In this document: positions 17,448 to 28,200 of the stretch, piece by piece
Position numbering within the stretch: the stretch's first letter is position 1
Layout of the letters: every line of letters starts with the position of its first letter
Origin: an uncultured Robinsoniella sp.
Lineage (GTDB): Bacteria > Bacillota > Clostridia > Lachnospirales > Lachnospiraceae
Length of the DNA stretch: 64,000 nucleotides
Reading direction: 5' to 3'
Assembly: GCA_900540475.1 (NCBI GenBank)
Contig: UQGG01000004.1
Span: 62,001 to 126,000 of the forward strand
Translations under genes and position numbers: made by a program
The notes under the pieces: model-generated
The model's database searches: none
Seen by the model: the letters and a program-made list of their open reading frames with translations, nothing else
Told to the model about the DNA's origin: nothing

Positions 17448-18878
17448 CTATTTTATAACCGCCTCATAGTTTCCGTCTTTCACCTCTTCTTCCAGCGTTG
17501 TCTGTTTTTCCTCCATACACTGTATACCGGTCTTCTTTCCCGCCAGTAACTCCTGCATATAATTTGCAGTTGCTTCATTTACTTTAGTCGGCATTAAAAC
17601 ATCCAGGTTATTTCCCTGTTTTTCTGAATTTAATGCAGAATCTGCCCAATCCATAAACAGGGAGGAAATCTGATAATTCTCGATCTTGGCATTGGTAGTA
17701 GCCGGCATATAGGATGCCTCATACCATTTCTGAACATTTTCTTCATTAAACATATATTCCATAAATTTAATTGCCGTAAATGTTTTGTCTGACTTGGCAT
17801 TTACAACAAAGGATCCTCCCAAACCAAAAACTCCCGAAGTTTCAGTTCCGCTTGGGGAAGGTAAAAAGAAAAAGCCGCAGTCATCTCCTAAACCTTCTTC
17901 TCCACCGAAAGTTGCTACTTCCCAGGTTCCCGTTGGATACATTGCTGCCTTTCCAGACAAAAACATTTTTCTGGCATCATCATGGGCCATTGCCAGCGGG
18001 GCATCGATTGTCCATCCATTTGTTACGATTTCATGCAGCTTATCCAGCCCTTCTGCCAGTTTATCCTGGTTAAAACTCTGTTTTAATGCTAAAATTTCAT
18101 TCATGGTATCACAGCCGGCAAATGCATTGGTCCAAAGGCTCTCATAGTGATATCCTGGCCACTGGTCCAAATCATCAACCATAATCGGAAGTTCTCCTTT
18201 TTCTTTCAAAGTGGCGCAGATTTCTTCAAATTCTTCATAGGTTTCCGGTTCTTTTAAACCATACTTCTCGAAGGTTGCCCGGTTGTAAAATACTCCAAGA
18301 GCTTCTAGCTCATTGCCTATTCCATATAATTTGCCATTAAAGGTACAGGAAGAGATGGCATTATCCATAAATAACTGATCCCATCCATGATCTGCAGCAT
18401 AACTCGTCAAGTCAAATGCCAGACCGGAATTTGCCAGTACCCCCAGATATCCTGCGCCAATCTCATAGCTGAATACATCCGGACCTTCGCCTGAATTAAT
18501 TGCCGCCTTTATGGTTGTTCTCAGATCCTCCATCTTCATTACAACACGTTCAACTTGTATTCCATGTTCCGCTGCAAACCCATCTGCCAATGCCTGCATC
18601 AGGGTATTTCCATCACCATCCGTCATTCCATCCCATAGCGTAATATCCGTATACTCCCCTGTTTCTTCGGCATCTTTGTTTTCCCCTATCTCTCCGGCAT
18701 CTGTGCTTTTTGATTCGGTATTAGAATCTGCCTTTCCCTGGGTCTCTTCCTTTACTTTTTCCGTTTTCATTTCTGGCGGACTTGTTTCTGCATTTTTTTG
18801 AACTGTGCTGCTCATACATCCACTAAATACCATTGAAGTTACTAATGCTGCAATTGTTAAAAAACCTTTTCTCCTCAT
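17448..18878 (-). CDS. Family 1 sugar-binding lipoprotein
   Basis: 476-residue extracellular solute-binding protein. The signal peptide ends in the lipobox FSGC (about residue 21). A Thr/Glu/Lys-rich linker of about 60 residues follows, then the MalE-like fold. AAAGGAG before the ATG at 18878 fixes the start, eight codons below the first possible one. It captures an oligosaccharide or related glycoside for the two permeases encoded just downstream. Ligand unknown. Confidence 0.93.
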   Translation of the reverse strand: MRRKGFLTIAALVTSMVFSGCMSSTVQKNAETSPPEMKTEKVKEETQGKADSNTESKSTDAGEIGENKDAEETGEYTDITLWDGMTDGDGNTLMQALADGFAAEHGIQVERVVMKMEDLRTTIKAAINSGEGPDVFSYEIGAGYLGVLANSGLAFDLTSYAADHGWDQLFMDNAISSCTFNGKLYGIGNELEALGVFYNRATFEKYGLKEPETYEEFEEICATLKEKGELPIMVDDLDQWPGYHYESLWTNAFAGCDTMNEILALKQSFNQDKLAEGLDKLHEIVTNGWTIDAPLAMAHDDARKMFLSGKAAMYPTGTWEVATFGGEEGLGDDCGFFFLPSPSGTETSGVFGLGGSFVVNAKSDKTFTAIKFMEYMFNEENVQKWYEASYMPATTNAKIENYQISSLFMDWADSALNSEKQGNNLDVLMPTKVNEATANYMQELLAGKKTGIQCMEEKQTTLEEEVKDGNYEAVIK

Positions 18879-19325
18879 AGACTTCTCCTTTCTATATCCC
18901 ACCTGTGTTTTTAGATAACCTTATTATAAAGTTTTGGAAATCTCTTTGGAATGTTCATTCTTATGAGGTATTTGTTAAAAATACATATTTGTTTCTAATC
19001 AAATGCTTTTTTTACATTACAATTTTTCCAGTCTTTTCATGAGTTAATCTGTTTAATCTTCGTTATATTAACTTTTTTATTCATATTTTTAATATCTATT
19101 TCGTTATAATGACGTACTTCATTTAAATCTCAACAAATAAATAAGCAAAAAAATACAACCAAAATTTTTAGCAAAATTTTGATTGCTTTAGCAGAGCCTT
19201 AATTTGTCTATTTTATACATAGGTAAAAATCTTACCGAAATCAAATTATCATACACCAAACATACATAAAACACACTGGAACCAGGAACAATTCTGATAC
19301 AGCCATGCACACCAGGATCTGATAA
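18879..19325. other. Long AT-rich intergenic region upstream of the second sugar operon
   Basis: No credible gene. On the minus strand a perfect -10 TATAAT lies at 18923-18928, with only a weak -35 (TTCCAA, 17-base spacing), which fits a promoter needing an activator; the AraC-type gene directly upstream is a candidate. At 19160-19181 there is a 9-bp AT-only hairpin (CAAAATTTT, loop TAGC, AAAATTTTG), followed about ten bases later on the minus strand by a run of seven T. That may be a weak terminator for the AraC-type gene. Confidence 0.5.
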
Positions 19326-20156
19326 TTAGATATGTAACCGAAAACTTGTGCTCCGATATTCCGTGGGGCTGATCTTCGCGCGGTGTGTAAAAAAGTGTGT
19401 AAAACTTGTAATATTTTCAAATCCTGACCTCTCAGCAATTTCACTGACAGACATGTCACTGTTCTGTAACATCAGCTTGGATCGTTCAAAAATAATATTA
19501 TTGCGCATAGCTATGGGCGAGCAGCCAAAATAATGTTTAAACCGATTAGAAATATAGGTAGGGCTCATATGATATCGTTCAGCTAATGCGTGCAGTGATA
19601 TCTGCTGGTTTTCCTGGCTGTTGACTAATTGAAAAATACTCCAGAATGCTTTGGGAACATTTGCATTTAAACCCAGCCTCTTTTCAGCAATCAACTCCTC
19701 TACCAAATAGGCGACCAATTCTAATCCACAGGCCCTGTGCATTAATAGCTCTGATAATTTATTCATTTCCTTATGTCCATCATAAAATCTGCAGAATATC
19801 TTTTCAAATCCCTCCCTGTCTTTTAAATAAGATACCACCGGAAAATTAAGTATTTTCAATGCATCTACCGTATACTGAATCTTAAATGAAAAATGCCACC
19901 ATAAAAACGTTGTCGGCTTTCCATCAGTCTTATAGTGACTATGCTCAACATTTTCAGGAATAATTACGATACTCCCCGGACCCGTTTTATATTTCTGCCC
20001 GCCAATTTTTAAAACTGCAGAACCTTCTTTTAAATATGACATTATATAATATGGAATTTTACGGTTAAAGGAACCCATTTCTCTGCGTGTTTCCATGTTA
20101 TATTCCATTATTTCCAAGTTCGCCATCTGCATAATCTGTGCTAAGTGCGGATTCAT
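19326..20156 (-). CDS. AraC-family regulator of the second sugar locus
   Basis: 276 residues. The N-terminal half is a cupin-like ligand-binding domain (VIIPENVEHSHYK near residue 70), and the C-terminal 100 residues are the double helix-turn-helix, including LHALAERYHMSPTYISNRFK and SVSEIAERSGFENITSFTHFF. It lies immediately upstream of the importer operon on the same strand and has its own strong promoter. It probably activates that operon in response to a sugar. GGGGAGG precedes the ATG. Confidence 0.92.
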   Translation of the reverse strand: MNPHLAQIMQMANLEIMEYNMETRREMGSFNRKIPYYIMSYLKEGSAVLKIGGQKYKTGPGSIVIIPENVEHSHYKTDGKPTTFLWWHFSFKIQYTVDALKILNFPVVSYLKDREGFEKIFCRFYDGHKEMNKLSELLMHRACGLELVAYLVEELIAEKRLGLNANVPKAFWSIFQLVNSQENQQISLHALAERYHMSPTYISNRFKHYFGCSPIAMRNNIIFERSKLMLQNSDMSVSEIAERSGFENITSFTHFFTHRAKISPTEYRSTSFRLHI

Positions 20157-20202
20157 CCCGGAACCTCCCCGTGTATGTAACCTCTGTTTTAAACTTTTTA
20201 AT

Positions 20203-20231
20203 ATTATAGCATCTTCCAGAAAGTATCACAA
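20203..20231 (-). promoter_or_regulatory. Promoter of the AraC-family gene
   Basis: Minus strand -35 TTGTGA (20226-20231), 17-base spacer, -10 TATAAT (20203-20208), preceded by TGC so that the -10 is also an extended one. Confidence 0.8.
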
Positions 20232-20323
20232 CTTCCTTATTTTACCATTTTTTCATTTCCACCTAATGATCAACTATTTATATAACCTTTTCCTCTCTCT
20301 CGCTTATACGTTTACACAAAAAA

Positions 20324-20352
20324 GTGGTTCACCAGCTATACTGATGAACCAC
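20324..20352 (-). terminator. Terminator of ppdK
   Basis: 8-bp stem GTGGTTCA/TGAACCAC with a 13-base loop, followed on the minus strand by a run of T. It lies 50 bases below the ppdK stop codon. Confidence 0.85.
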
Positions 20353-20402
20353 CTGACTTTTACAGCCCTTGCATCTTATAGAAAATGCAACCATATAAAA
20401 TC

Positions 20403-23024
20403 TTATTTATTATTCAAAGCTGCCTGTGCTGCTGCTAATCTAGCGATCGGCACACGGAATGGTGAGCAGGATACATAGCTCAAACCAATCTTATGGCAGA
20501 ATTCTACGGATGAAGGATCTCCACCGTGTTCTCCACAGATACCAAGTTTGATGCCTGCATTTGTTGAACGGCCTTTCTTAACTGCCATTTCTACTAACTG
20601 GCCAACACCGTTCTGATCTAATCTTGCAAATGGATCTGATTCGTAGATTTTTGCTTTGTAGTAAGCATCTAAGAACTTACCAGCATCATCACGTGAGAAA
20701 CCAAATGTCATCTGTGTTAAATCGTTAGTACCGAATGAGAAGAATTCTGCTTCTTCAGCAATTTCGTTAGCAAGTAAAGCTGCTCTTGGGATTTCGATCA
20801 TAGTACCGATGTGGTAAACGATGTCAGATCCTTTTTCTTCTTTTACTTTTTCTGCTGTTTCTACAACAACATCTTTAACGAATTTTAATTCTGTCTTATC
20901 GCCAACTAATGGGATCATAATTTCAGGAACTACGTTGTAACCTTTTTCAGCTTTTACTTCGATAGCAGCTTCCATTACGGCTCTTGTCTGCATTCTTGCG
21001 ATTTCTGGGTAAGTTACAGCAAGACGGCATCCTCTGTGTCCCATCATTGGGTTGAATTCGTGTAAGTCGTCACATTTAGCTTTTACTTCTTCTGGTGTTA
21101 AGCCCATGTCTTTTGCTAATGCAGCGATATCTTCTGCATCAGTAGGAACGAACTCATGAAGAGGAGGATCTAAGTAACGAACTGTCATTGGCTTTCCTTC
21201 CAGAACTTCATACATTGCTTTAAAGTCTGCTTTCTGGAATGGGATTAATTCGTTAAGAGCTTCTTCTCTTGCTTCTACACTGTCAGAAAGGATCATTTTA
21301 CGGATCTTAGGAATTCTGTCAGCATCAAAGAACATATGCTCTGTACGGCAAAGACCGATACCTTCAGCTCCTAATTTAACAGCATTAGCTGTATCTGCAG
21401 GAGTATCTGCATTTGTTCTAACTTTCAATGTTTTGAATTTATCAGCCCATCTCATAATTCTTCCGAAGTCTCCGCTTACGGATGCTTCTTCAGTAGCGAT
21501 GTCACCTAAATAGATCTTACCTGTAGAACCGTCTAAGGAAATGAAATCTCCTTCTACAATTCTGTGTCCGCCAAGTTCGAAGTATTTTGCTTCTTCATCA
21601 ATTTTGATTTCTCCACAACCGGATACACAAGCTGTACCCATACCACGTGCAACTACTGCTGCGTGAGATGTCATACCACCACGTACTGTTAAGATACCTT
21701 CAGCTGCATGCATACCTTCGATATCTTCCGGAGATGTCTCAAGACGAACTAAGATAACTCTTGCTCCAGCTTCATGTGCTGCTTTTGCTTCGTCTGCTGT
21801 GAAGTATACTTTACCTGCTGCTGCACCTGGAGATGCAGGAAGAGCAGATCCGATCACTTCGCCTGCTTTTAATGCTGCTGCATTAAAGGTAGGATGTAAT
21901 AACTGATCCAGAGATTTAGCTTCAATTCTGCAAACTGCTTCTTCTCTTGTGATCTTTCCTTCATCAACTAAATCACAAGCGATTTTCAGTGCTGCCGGAG
22001 CGGTTCTCTTACCGTTACGTGTCTGTAAGAAGTATAATTTACCTTCCTGGATTGTAAATTCCATATCCTGCATATCACGGTAATGGTTTTCTAATTTTTT
22101 AGCGATTGCCATGAATTCTTCATAGCATTCCGGTAAATCTTCTGCTAATTTAGAAATTGGCTGTGGTGTACGGATACCGGCAACAACGTCTTCACCCTGA
22201 GCGTTGATTAAGTATTCACCGTAGATACCATTGTCTCCGGTAGATGGATTACGTGTAAATGCAACACCTGTTCCGGATGTTTCGCCCATGTTACCAAATA
22301 CCATTGCCTGAACGTTTACAGCTGTTCCCCAGCTTCCAGGGATATCGTTCATACGACGGTATACGATAGCACGAGGGTTGTCCCATGAACGGAATACTGC
22401 TTTAACAGCTTCCATTAACTGGATCTTAGGATCCTGTGGGAATTCTTCGCCCATTTTTTCTTTGTAGATTGCTTTGTATTTTGCAATTACTTCCTGTAAA
22501 TCTTCTGCTGTAAGATCTGTATCGAATTTAGCACCTTTTTCTTCTTTAACATCTGTTAAGATACCTTCGAAGAAAGTTTTGCTCATTTCCATAACTACGT
22601 CAGAGAACATCTGGATAAATCTTCTATAAGAGTCATAAGCGAATCTTGGATTACCAGTTTTCTTAGCGAATCCTTCTACTGCAACATCATTTAAACCTAA
22701 GTTAAGAATTGTATCCATCATACCTGGCATAGAAGCTCTAGCTCCTGAACGTACAGATACTAATAATGGATCTTCATTATCACCAAATGTTTTGCCCTGG
22801 ATTTTTTCCAGTTCTCCGATTGCTTTGAAAATCTGATCCTGCACTTCTTCTGTAATCTTCTTGCCGCTATTGTAATAGTCTGTACAAGCTTCTGTCGTAA
22901 CGGTGAAACCTTGAGGGATTGGAAGTCCTAAGTTAGTCATTTCAGCTAAGTTAGCACCTTTTCCACCAAGAAGGTTTTTCATACTTGCGTTTCCTTCTTT
23001 GAATAAGTAAACCCATTTTGCCAT
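20403..23024 (-). CDS. ppdK: Pyruvate phosphate dikinase
   Basis: 873 residues, the full length for the family. Interconverts phosphoenolpyruvate, AMP and PPi with pyruvate, ATP and Pi. The order of parts is canonical: an N-terminal ATP-grasp domain beginning KWVYLFKEGNASMKNLLGGKG, the swivelling phospho-His domain with GGMTSHAAVVARGMG (catalytic His near residue 455), and a C-terminal PEP-binding TIM barrel ending with GICGEHGGDP. Codon choice is strongly biased, as for highly expressed genes. It stands alone, with its own promoter and terminator. A PPi-type phosphofructokinase gene lies just upstream, and together they suggest PPi-linked glycolysis. Confidence 0.98.
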   Translation of the reverse strand: MAKWVYLFKEGNASMKNLLGGKGANLAEMTNLGLPIPQGFTVTTEACTDYYNSGKKITEEVQDQIFKAIGELEKIQGKTFGDNEDPLLVSVRSGARASMPGMMDTILNLGLNDVAVEGFAKKTGNPRFAYDSYRRFIQMFSDVVMEMSKTFFEGILTDVKEEKGAKFDTDLTAEDLQEVIAKYKAIYKEKMGEEFPQDPKIQLMEAVKAVFRSWDNPRAIVYRRMNDIPGSWGTAVNVQAMVFGNMGETSGTGVAFTRNPSTGDNGIYGEYLINAQGEDVVAGIRTPQPISKLAEDLPECYEEFMAIAKKLENHYRDMQDMEFTIQEGKLYFLQTRNGKRTAPAALKIACDLVDEGKITREEAVCRIEAKSLDQLLHPTFNAAALKAGEVIGSALPASPGAAAGKVYFTADEAKAAHEAGARVILVRLETSPEDIEGMHAAEGILTVRGGMTSHAAVVARGMGTACVSGCGEIKIDEEAKYFELGGHRIVEGDFISLDGSTGKIYLGDIATEEASVSGDFGRIMRWADKFKTLKVRTNADTPADTANAVKLGAEGIGLCRTEHMFFDADRIPKIRKMILSDSVEAREEALNELIPFQKADFKAMYEVLEGKPMTVRYLDPPLHEFVPTDAEDIAALAKDMGLTPEEVKAKCDDLHEFNPMMGHRGCRLAVTYPEIARMQTRAVMEAAIEVKAEKGYNVVPEIMIPLVGDKTELKFVKDVVVETAEKVKEEKGSDIVYHIGTMIEIPRAALLANEIAEEAEFFSFGTNDLTQMTFGFSRDDAGKFLDAYYKAKIYESDPFARLDQNGVGQLVEMAVKKGRSTNAGIKLGICGEHGGDPSSVEFCHKIGLSYVSCSPFRVPIARLAAAQAALNNK

Positions 23025-23120
23025 TTTTACTAATTCCTCCTAAAATGTATTTGTATATGTTAGTACAGAGTATCTGATCCCTGCATAACTACCATATCTG
23101 CGAGCTTTGCGCACAGTTTT

Positions 23121-23148
23121 ATTTTAACACATATCCCATTCTAGTCAA
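23121..23148 (-). promoter_or_regulatory. Promoter of ppdK
   Basis: Minus strand -35 TTGACT (23143-23148) and -10 TAAAAT (23121-23126), 16-base spacer. The leader to the ATG at 23024 is about 90 bases. Confidence 0.8.
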
Positions 23149-23205
23149 GTGAAAAACCGCATTAATAACCCCTTATTGCGTATTTTTTTCAGTAATCCCG
23201 CAAAA

Positions 23206-23248
23206 ATATAAGCCCTGCCGCTGTTTTTTGTCGCGTCAGAGCTTATAT
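23206..23248 (-). terminator. Terminator of the PPi-dependent phosphofructokinase gene
   Basis: Arms ATATAAGC and GCTTATAT, extended by three more pairs after one mismatch, followed on the minus strand by TTTTTG. It lies 25 bases below the stop codon. Confidence 0.75.
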
Positions 23249-23272
23249 CATTTACAATATGTTACACATTTT

Positions 23273-24502
23273 TTATTTATAGACCAGATGTCTTGGAATA
23301 CCATCAACCATTACCGGAGGATAATCTCCCTGCACCAGAGGTTTCACATATGCCAGAAATTCATTGGTGACATAAGTTCCGTCTTTGGTGATCCATTCTC
23401 TCGGAACCAGCTTCTCATCGTTCGCTATCTTGTGCACATCGTATATGCCGGTTGCACACTGATAAGGATCATCCGATACACGGTCAATGACAACCATTTT
23501 TCCGGTATCTCCTTCATCTGCTGCTTTTACCGCTGCACCACCTACCATAAAGGCTTCATTGATATCCACTCTGGATGCCACATGGGATGCACTTCTTTGC
23601 AGCGTACTGAATTCCACGCCTCTTGTCTTACATCCAATCTCTGCTGAGATGAGGTTCGCCAGATAGTCAGCCGTTCCGCTTAACTGCTTATGTCCAAATG
23701 CATCGACATAATCGGAGTTCTGGGAAAGTGCACATACATACCTGCCGTCTGCTAATTTGATTCCCTCGGAAACAGCCACCACGATGGAATGCTTTTTCTT
23801 GATCAGGGAACGTATTTTATCTAAAAACTTTGATACATCAAACGGAAGTTCCGGCAGATAGATTAAGTCCGGTCCATCACAGTCTTCCCCTTTTGAAAGG
23901 GCTGCCGCTCCGGTAAGCCATCCTGCATTTCTGCCCATAATTTCTATGATTGTAACAATATCCTTTTTATAAGACAGTCCAAGACCATCCCGTATTACTT
24001 CTTTTGTGGAGGTTCCGATGTATTTAGCCGCACTGCCAAAGCCGGGCGTGTGATCGGTAAGTGCAAGATCATTGTCAATGGTTTTGGGCACGCCTACAAA
24101 CTTCTGCGTCTGTCCCGTAAGTATTGCATAGTCGGAAAGCTTCTTAATCGTATCCATGGAATCATTTCCGCCGATATAGATAAAGCTGTCAATCTCCAGC
24201 CTGTTTAATATCTCAAATATCTTCTCATAGATATCTTTATCTTCATGTATCTCCGGCAATTTGTAACGGCAGGATCCCAGATAAGCCGATGGAGTTCTCT
24301 TCAGTAATTCAATATCCAGGTCATTTTTAATATACTTAGACAAATCAATATATTTCTCGTCTAAAAATCCCTGTATTCCATGAAGCATACCAAACACTTT
24401 ATGAAATCCCCTGTCCCTGGCAGTCTTATATACTCCGGCTAAACTGGAATTAATCACTGCTGTGGGGCCCCCCGATTGTCCTACAATAACATTTCTTTTC
24501 AT
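23273..24502 (-). CDS. pfp: Pyrophosphate-type 6-phosphofructokinase
   Basis: 409 residues. Phosphorylates fructose 6-phosphate. The nucleotide/PPi loop is GQSGGPTAVINSS. The specificity position reads GGNDSM: ATP enzymes have GGDGS, while a bulky residue in place of the second Gly blocks ATP and marks PPi enzymes. The PKTIDND block also carries the Lys typical of PPi enzymes, and the MGRNAGWLTGA motif is present. The N in GGNDS rather than D is slightly unusual. PPi dependence is therefore likely but inferred. Located just upstream of ppdK with its own promoter and terminator. Confidence 0.9.
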   Translation of the reverse strand: MKRNVIVGQSGGPTAVINSSLAGVYKTARDRGFHKVFGMLHGIQGFLDEKYIDLSKYIKNDLDIELLKRTPSAYLGSCRYKLPEIHEDKDIYEKIFEILNRLEIDSFIYIGGNDSMDTIKKLSDYAILTGQTQKFVGVPKTIDNDLALTDHTPGFGSAAKYIGTSTKEVIRDGLGLSYKKDIVTIIEIMGRNAGWLTGAAALSKGEDCDGPDLIYLPELPFDVSKFLDKIRSLIKKKHSIVVAVSEGIKLADGRYVCALSQNSDYVDAFGHKQLSGTADYLANLISAEIGCKTRGVEFSTLQRSASHVASRVDINEAFMVGGAAVKAADEGDTGKMVVIDRVSDDPYQCATGIYDVHKIANDEKLVPREWITKDGTYVTNEFLAYVKPLVQGDYPPVMVDGIPRHLVYK

Positions 24503-24546
24503 GTCAATACCTCCGTCCTCGCATTCTGCACAAATTTATAGTTGCT

Positions 24547-24575
24547 ATTATACCAAATAAATACAAAGCATACAA
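24547..24575 (-). promoter_or_regulatory. Promoter of the phosphofructokinase gene
   Basis: Minus strand -35 TTGTAT (24570-24575), 17-base spacer, perfect -10 TATAAT (24547-24552), about 45 bases before the ATG. Confidence 0.85.
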
Positions 24576-24606
24576 GGTTTTTGTTTAGAAAAGGTGCAAT
24601 TTTACT

Positions 24607-25236
24607 TTATCTCCAGACTTTTAACACATTTTCGTATGCAATCTGCTTAGCCTCCTCGGTTGTCACCTCATCTGTTCCTGCTTTTCCGTCCAGATAGTAC
24701 CAAAATGCGGTTATCTGGGGAAACAGGCCTACCGCTGCGCGGTAATAGGAGATCTGCTGTGGGATCAGCTTCTCTCTGAACGCCTGGTCCACTAACTCCG
24801 AGACAAAGCAGCGCAGTCCGCTGTCATATCCTTCCAGCTTCAGAATGCTTTCCAGATGCTCCTGCTCCATTGTGATGGATTGCGCATGGAAGCACAGATA
24901 CTGGAGCCAGCTTCTTCTGGTCTTATAATTATGCTCCATATTGTTCAGGATCTCATAAATCTTATCCTCAAAACAATCTTTTTTCATCACACAGTGTGCC
25001 ATATCACAGATGCTTTTATGGATATTGTAAAGAATCGCCTTTGTGATTATCTCTTCTTTACTTTGAAAATAATCATATGCCGTGCCTTTTCCAATTCCCG
25101 CTTTTTGCGTAATATCAGATACTTTGATGGAATGTAAACTCATTCCATCCAGTACCAGTTCATTCACTGCCTCATACATTGCAGTGACTTTTGGTGAATT
25201 AATCTGCAGCAGCTCCTGTAATTTTCCTGCGTCCAT
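24607..25236 (-). CDS. TetR/AcrR-family regulator
   Basis: 209 residues. The N-terminal helix-turn-helix is VSDITQKAGIGKGTAYDYFQSKEE (residues about 39-62), followed by an all-helical ligand domain. Its ATG follows the stop codon of the RND pump gene without a single base between them, and its GAGGAGG site is inside the pump gene, so the two are co-translated. It is the likely repressor of the pump, and being downstream would make the system self-limiting. A candidate TetR-type operator lies upstream of the pump gene. Confidence 0.92.
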   Translation of the reverse strand: MDAGKLQELLQINSPKVTAMYEAVNELVLDGMSLHSIKVSDITQKAGIGKGTAYDYFQSKEEIITKAILYNIHKSICDMAHCVMKKDCFEDKIYEILNNMEHNYKTRRSWLQYLCFHAQSITMEQEHLESILKLEGYDSGLRCFVSELVDQAFREKLIPQQISYYRAAVGLFPQITAFWYYLDGKAGTDEVTTEEAKQIAYENVLKVWR

Positions 25237-28200
25237 TTATATTTCCTCCTCTGTGATGTCTTCTTTTCTATTAAATATATCATAAATGCATGGAACAACC
25301 ACCAGTGTCAAAAGGGTTCCATAAATCAGTCCTCCTATGGTTACTATTGCCATAGGCTGTACCATATCAGATCCCATCCCGATTCCCATAGCCATGGTGG
25401 AAAGTCCTAAGACAGTTGTCAGCGCCGTCATAATAATCGGGCGCAGCCTGGTCATTCCGGCTTCTACAATTGCTTCTTTTTTCTCCATGCCGCCTTTTCT
25501 TAACTGGTTAATATAGTCAACCAGAACAATTCCATTGTTTACGATAATACCGGACAGCATTACGAACCCGATCATGGCAATGACGCTGACGGGATTATTG
25601 GTGAGAAACAGCCCTAATAATCCCCCGGTAAATGCAAGGGGTATCGTAAACATAATGATAAACGGAGACAACAGGGACTGAAATTGTGCAACCATGATCA
25701 GATACATAAATACCAGTGCAAGCCCCAGCATTTTATAGACTTCCGTCATCGATTCATTAATCGTCTGATCTTCCCCTGCCATCTCTACGGTATATCCCCT
25801 GGGCACCTCATAGTCTGCCAGTTTTTTATTGATTTCGTCCGATACAATTCCGATATTGGCATCTTTATCCAGACCGGCTGTGACGGTGACATATCGGGTC
25901 TGCGCCTCTCTGTTAATAGAAGTAAAGCCTTCCGTATCCACAAATTTCACAATATCCGTAAGCGGTACCTCTTTTTCTTTTCCTTCGGCATCTTTTCCCG
26001 TAATGCGCAGTTTTTTAATTTCATCTCTGGTCAGGGCTTTGTCTGCACCATCCACCACCATCACCGAATAATCTTTGGCATCTGCGGAAATGGTAGTTGC
26101 CGATTTTGCTTCCGCCAGTTTTCCCTGGAGATACTGGAAAACCTGGGCAACAGTCAGCTGATATTCGGAAGCTGCCGTTTTATCTACCACCAGACGCATT
26201 TCCTGGGTCTTCTCTTCAATTCCGTCGGATACATCCAGGGTACCTTTTACCTCTGTTACAATTCCCGCAACATCTGATGCAATTTCCTTGATGGTATCCA
26301 GTTCACGCCCCTTTACCTTTATGGATACCCCGCTGCCGCCCAGAGCCGACATATCCATGCTGGAAGTCTCGACTTCTATTTCGCAGGGAAACTCCTTTGT
26401 CCTGCTTTTAATCTCTTCTGCTATCTGATCGTTGGAGGCTTTCTTTTTTTCACTTAACAGTACATACATGGTCACTTTATTGGATTTGGATTTTCCGCCT
26501 CCGAACATTCCGATGCCGGAATTGCCTGCCATTGCCCCCACATCGCTCACATCCTGGATGTTCAGAATTTCTTCCATCACCTTATCGGACATCTCACCGG
26601 TATCTTTTAAAGTCGCGTCATCCGGCATGGTCAGGCTTACATTCATCTGGGTACTTTCCATGTCAGCCATAAAAGCGGTTCCTCTGGACACCGCCAGTAC
26701 ACCGCTTAAAACCAGCAGAACCACGGCAACAATCAAAACAACCGGCTTAAACTGAAGTGCCAGCTTTATAATTTTTCCATACCCGCCAATCAGCCTGTCC
26801 AGTACCTTGCTTTGCTTTTCCCCGGTATTTTTTAACAGCCCGGCTCCCATCATCGGTACCAGGGTCAGTGCTACCACAAGGCTTGCCAGCAGGGAAAATG
26901 CTATGGTAAGCCCCATATCCACAAAGAGCTGCCTGGTTATACCTTTGGTAAATACAATGGGTGCAAATACACAAATGGTTGTCAGCGTGGATGCCGCAAT
27001 TGCACCTGCGACCTGATGAGCGCCTTCTACTGCCGCCTTTTTCACCGGAAGTCCTTCTGTCCGCAGGCGGTAGATATTCTCGATTACAACAATGGAATTA
27101 TCTACCAGCATCCCCACGCCCAGCGCCAGCCCGGATAAGGAGATAACATTCAGCGTAATTCCGCTAAAATACATCAGCACGATAGCTGTCATAATACTGA
27201 TCGGAATGGAGAATGCAATAACCAGTGTCGGACGGAAACTCTTCAAAAAGAAGAACAGTACAAGAATTGCCAGGATACCGCCCATAATCATATTCTGCAG
27301 GACGGAATCTACTACCAGATCAATGTATACGCCCTGATCCATCAGCGTAATAAAGTGCGCCTGGGGGTTGGACTGGGTCAGTTCTTCAAACCGGGCTTTA
27401 ATCCGGTCGGATACCTCTCCGGTGGAATACCCGGACTGCTTCTGCATGGTAAATAAAATGCCCGCGTGGCCGTTAATTTTTGCATATACTTCATCACTGT
27501 TATCGGTTACGGCAACGTCTGCCACATCCGATAATTTAACAGGCTCTACACCATCCATATGCATATCCATTAAAACCAGGCCGGATAAGTCTTCTACTTC
27601 TGTAATCTTGTCTCCTACCCGGACCAGATAATCCACACCATCTTCCGTCACATACCCTGCCGGCATGGTGAAGTTCTGAGCAGCCAGAATCCCTTTTACC
27701 ATATCTGCCGTTACAATCTGGTCCAGATCTGCTTTATCGTATGCCTCATCCCGCTGGGACTCCAGCTGGTCTTTTGCAGATTTCAGCTCTTTTTCCCCGC
27801 TGCTTAATTCTGCCTTTCCCGCAGCCAGTTCAATTGTAGCCGTTACCTTCTGCCTGTTCAGCTCTTCCAGTGCTTCCGCTACGGTGGACTGTCCGGTAGC
27901 TATCTGCGTCTTCGCTGTCTCTAACTGTTGTTTTGCAGTTTCCAGCTGGAGGGCTCCTTCATCCAGCTGTGCCTTCCCATTCGTGATCTGATCCTGCAGG
28001 GAATTAAGCTGGGACTTCAATACTTCTATCTGCTCTTTTCCATTTGCCGCCTGCTTTTTTCCTTCCTCAATAAGCGCTTCTCCCACAGCTGTCTGATCCT
28101 TATCTGAGGAAGCCTCCGCCGCTTTTTCCAGCAGTGCTTTACTCTGTTGAAGCTTTGATTTTGTATCTTTAAGCTCCTCCAGCTTAGTATCAATCTGGCT

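Noticed and set aside
25684..26277. Open frame of 197 codons on the plus strand opposite the RND pump gene
   Set aside because: It lies fully inside the pump gene, has no ribosome site and its composition (His, Cys, Ile, Phe-rich) is that of an antisense shadow.
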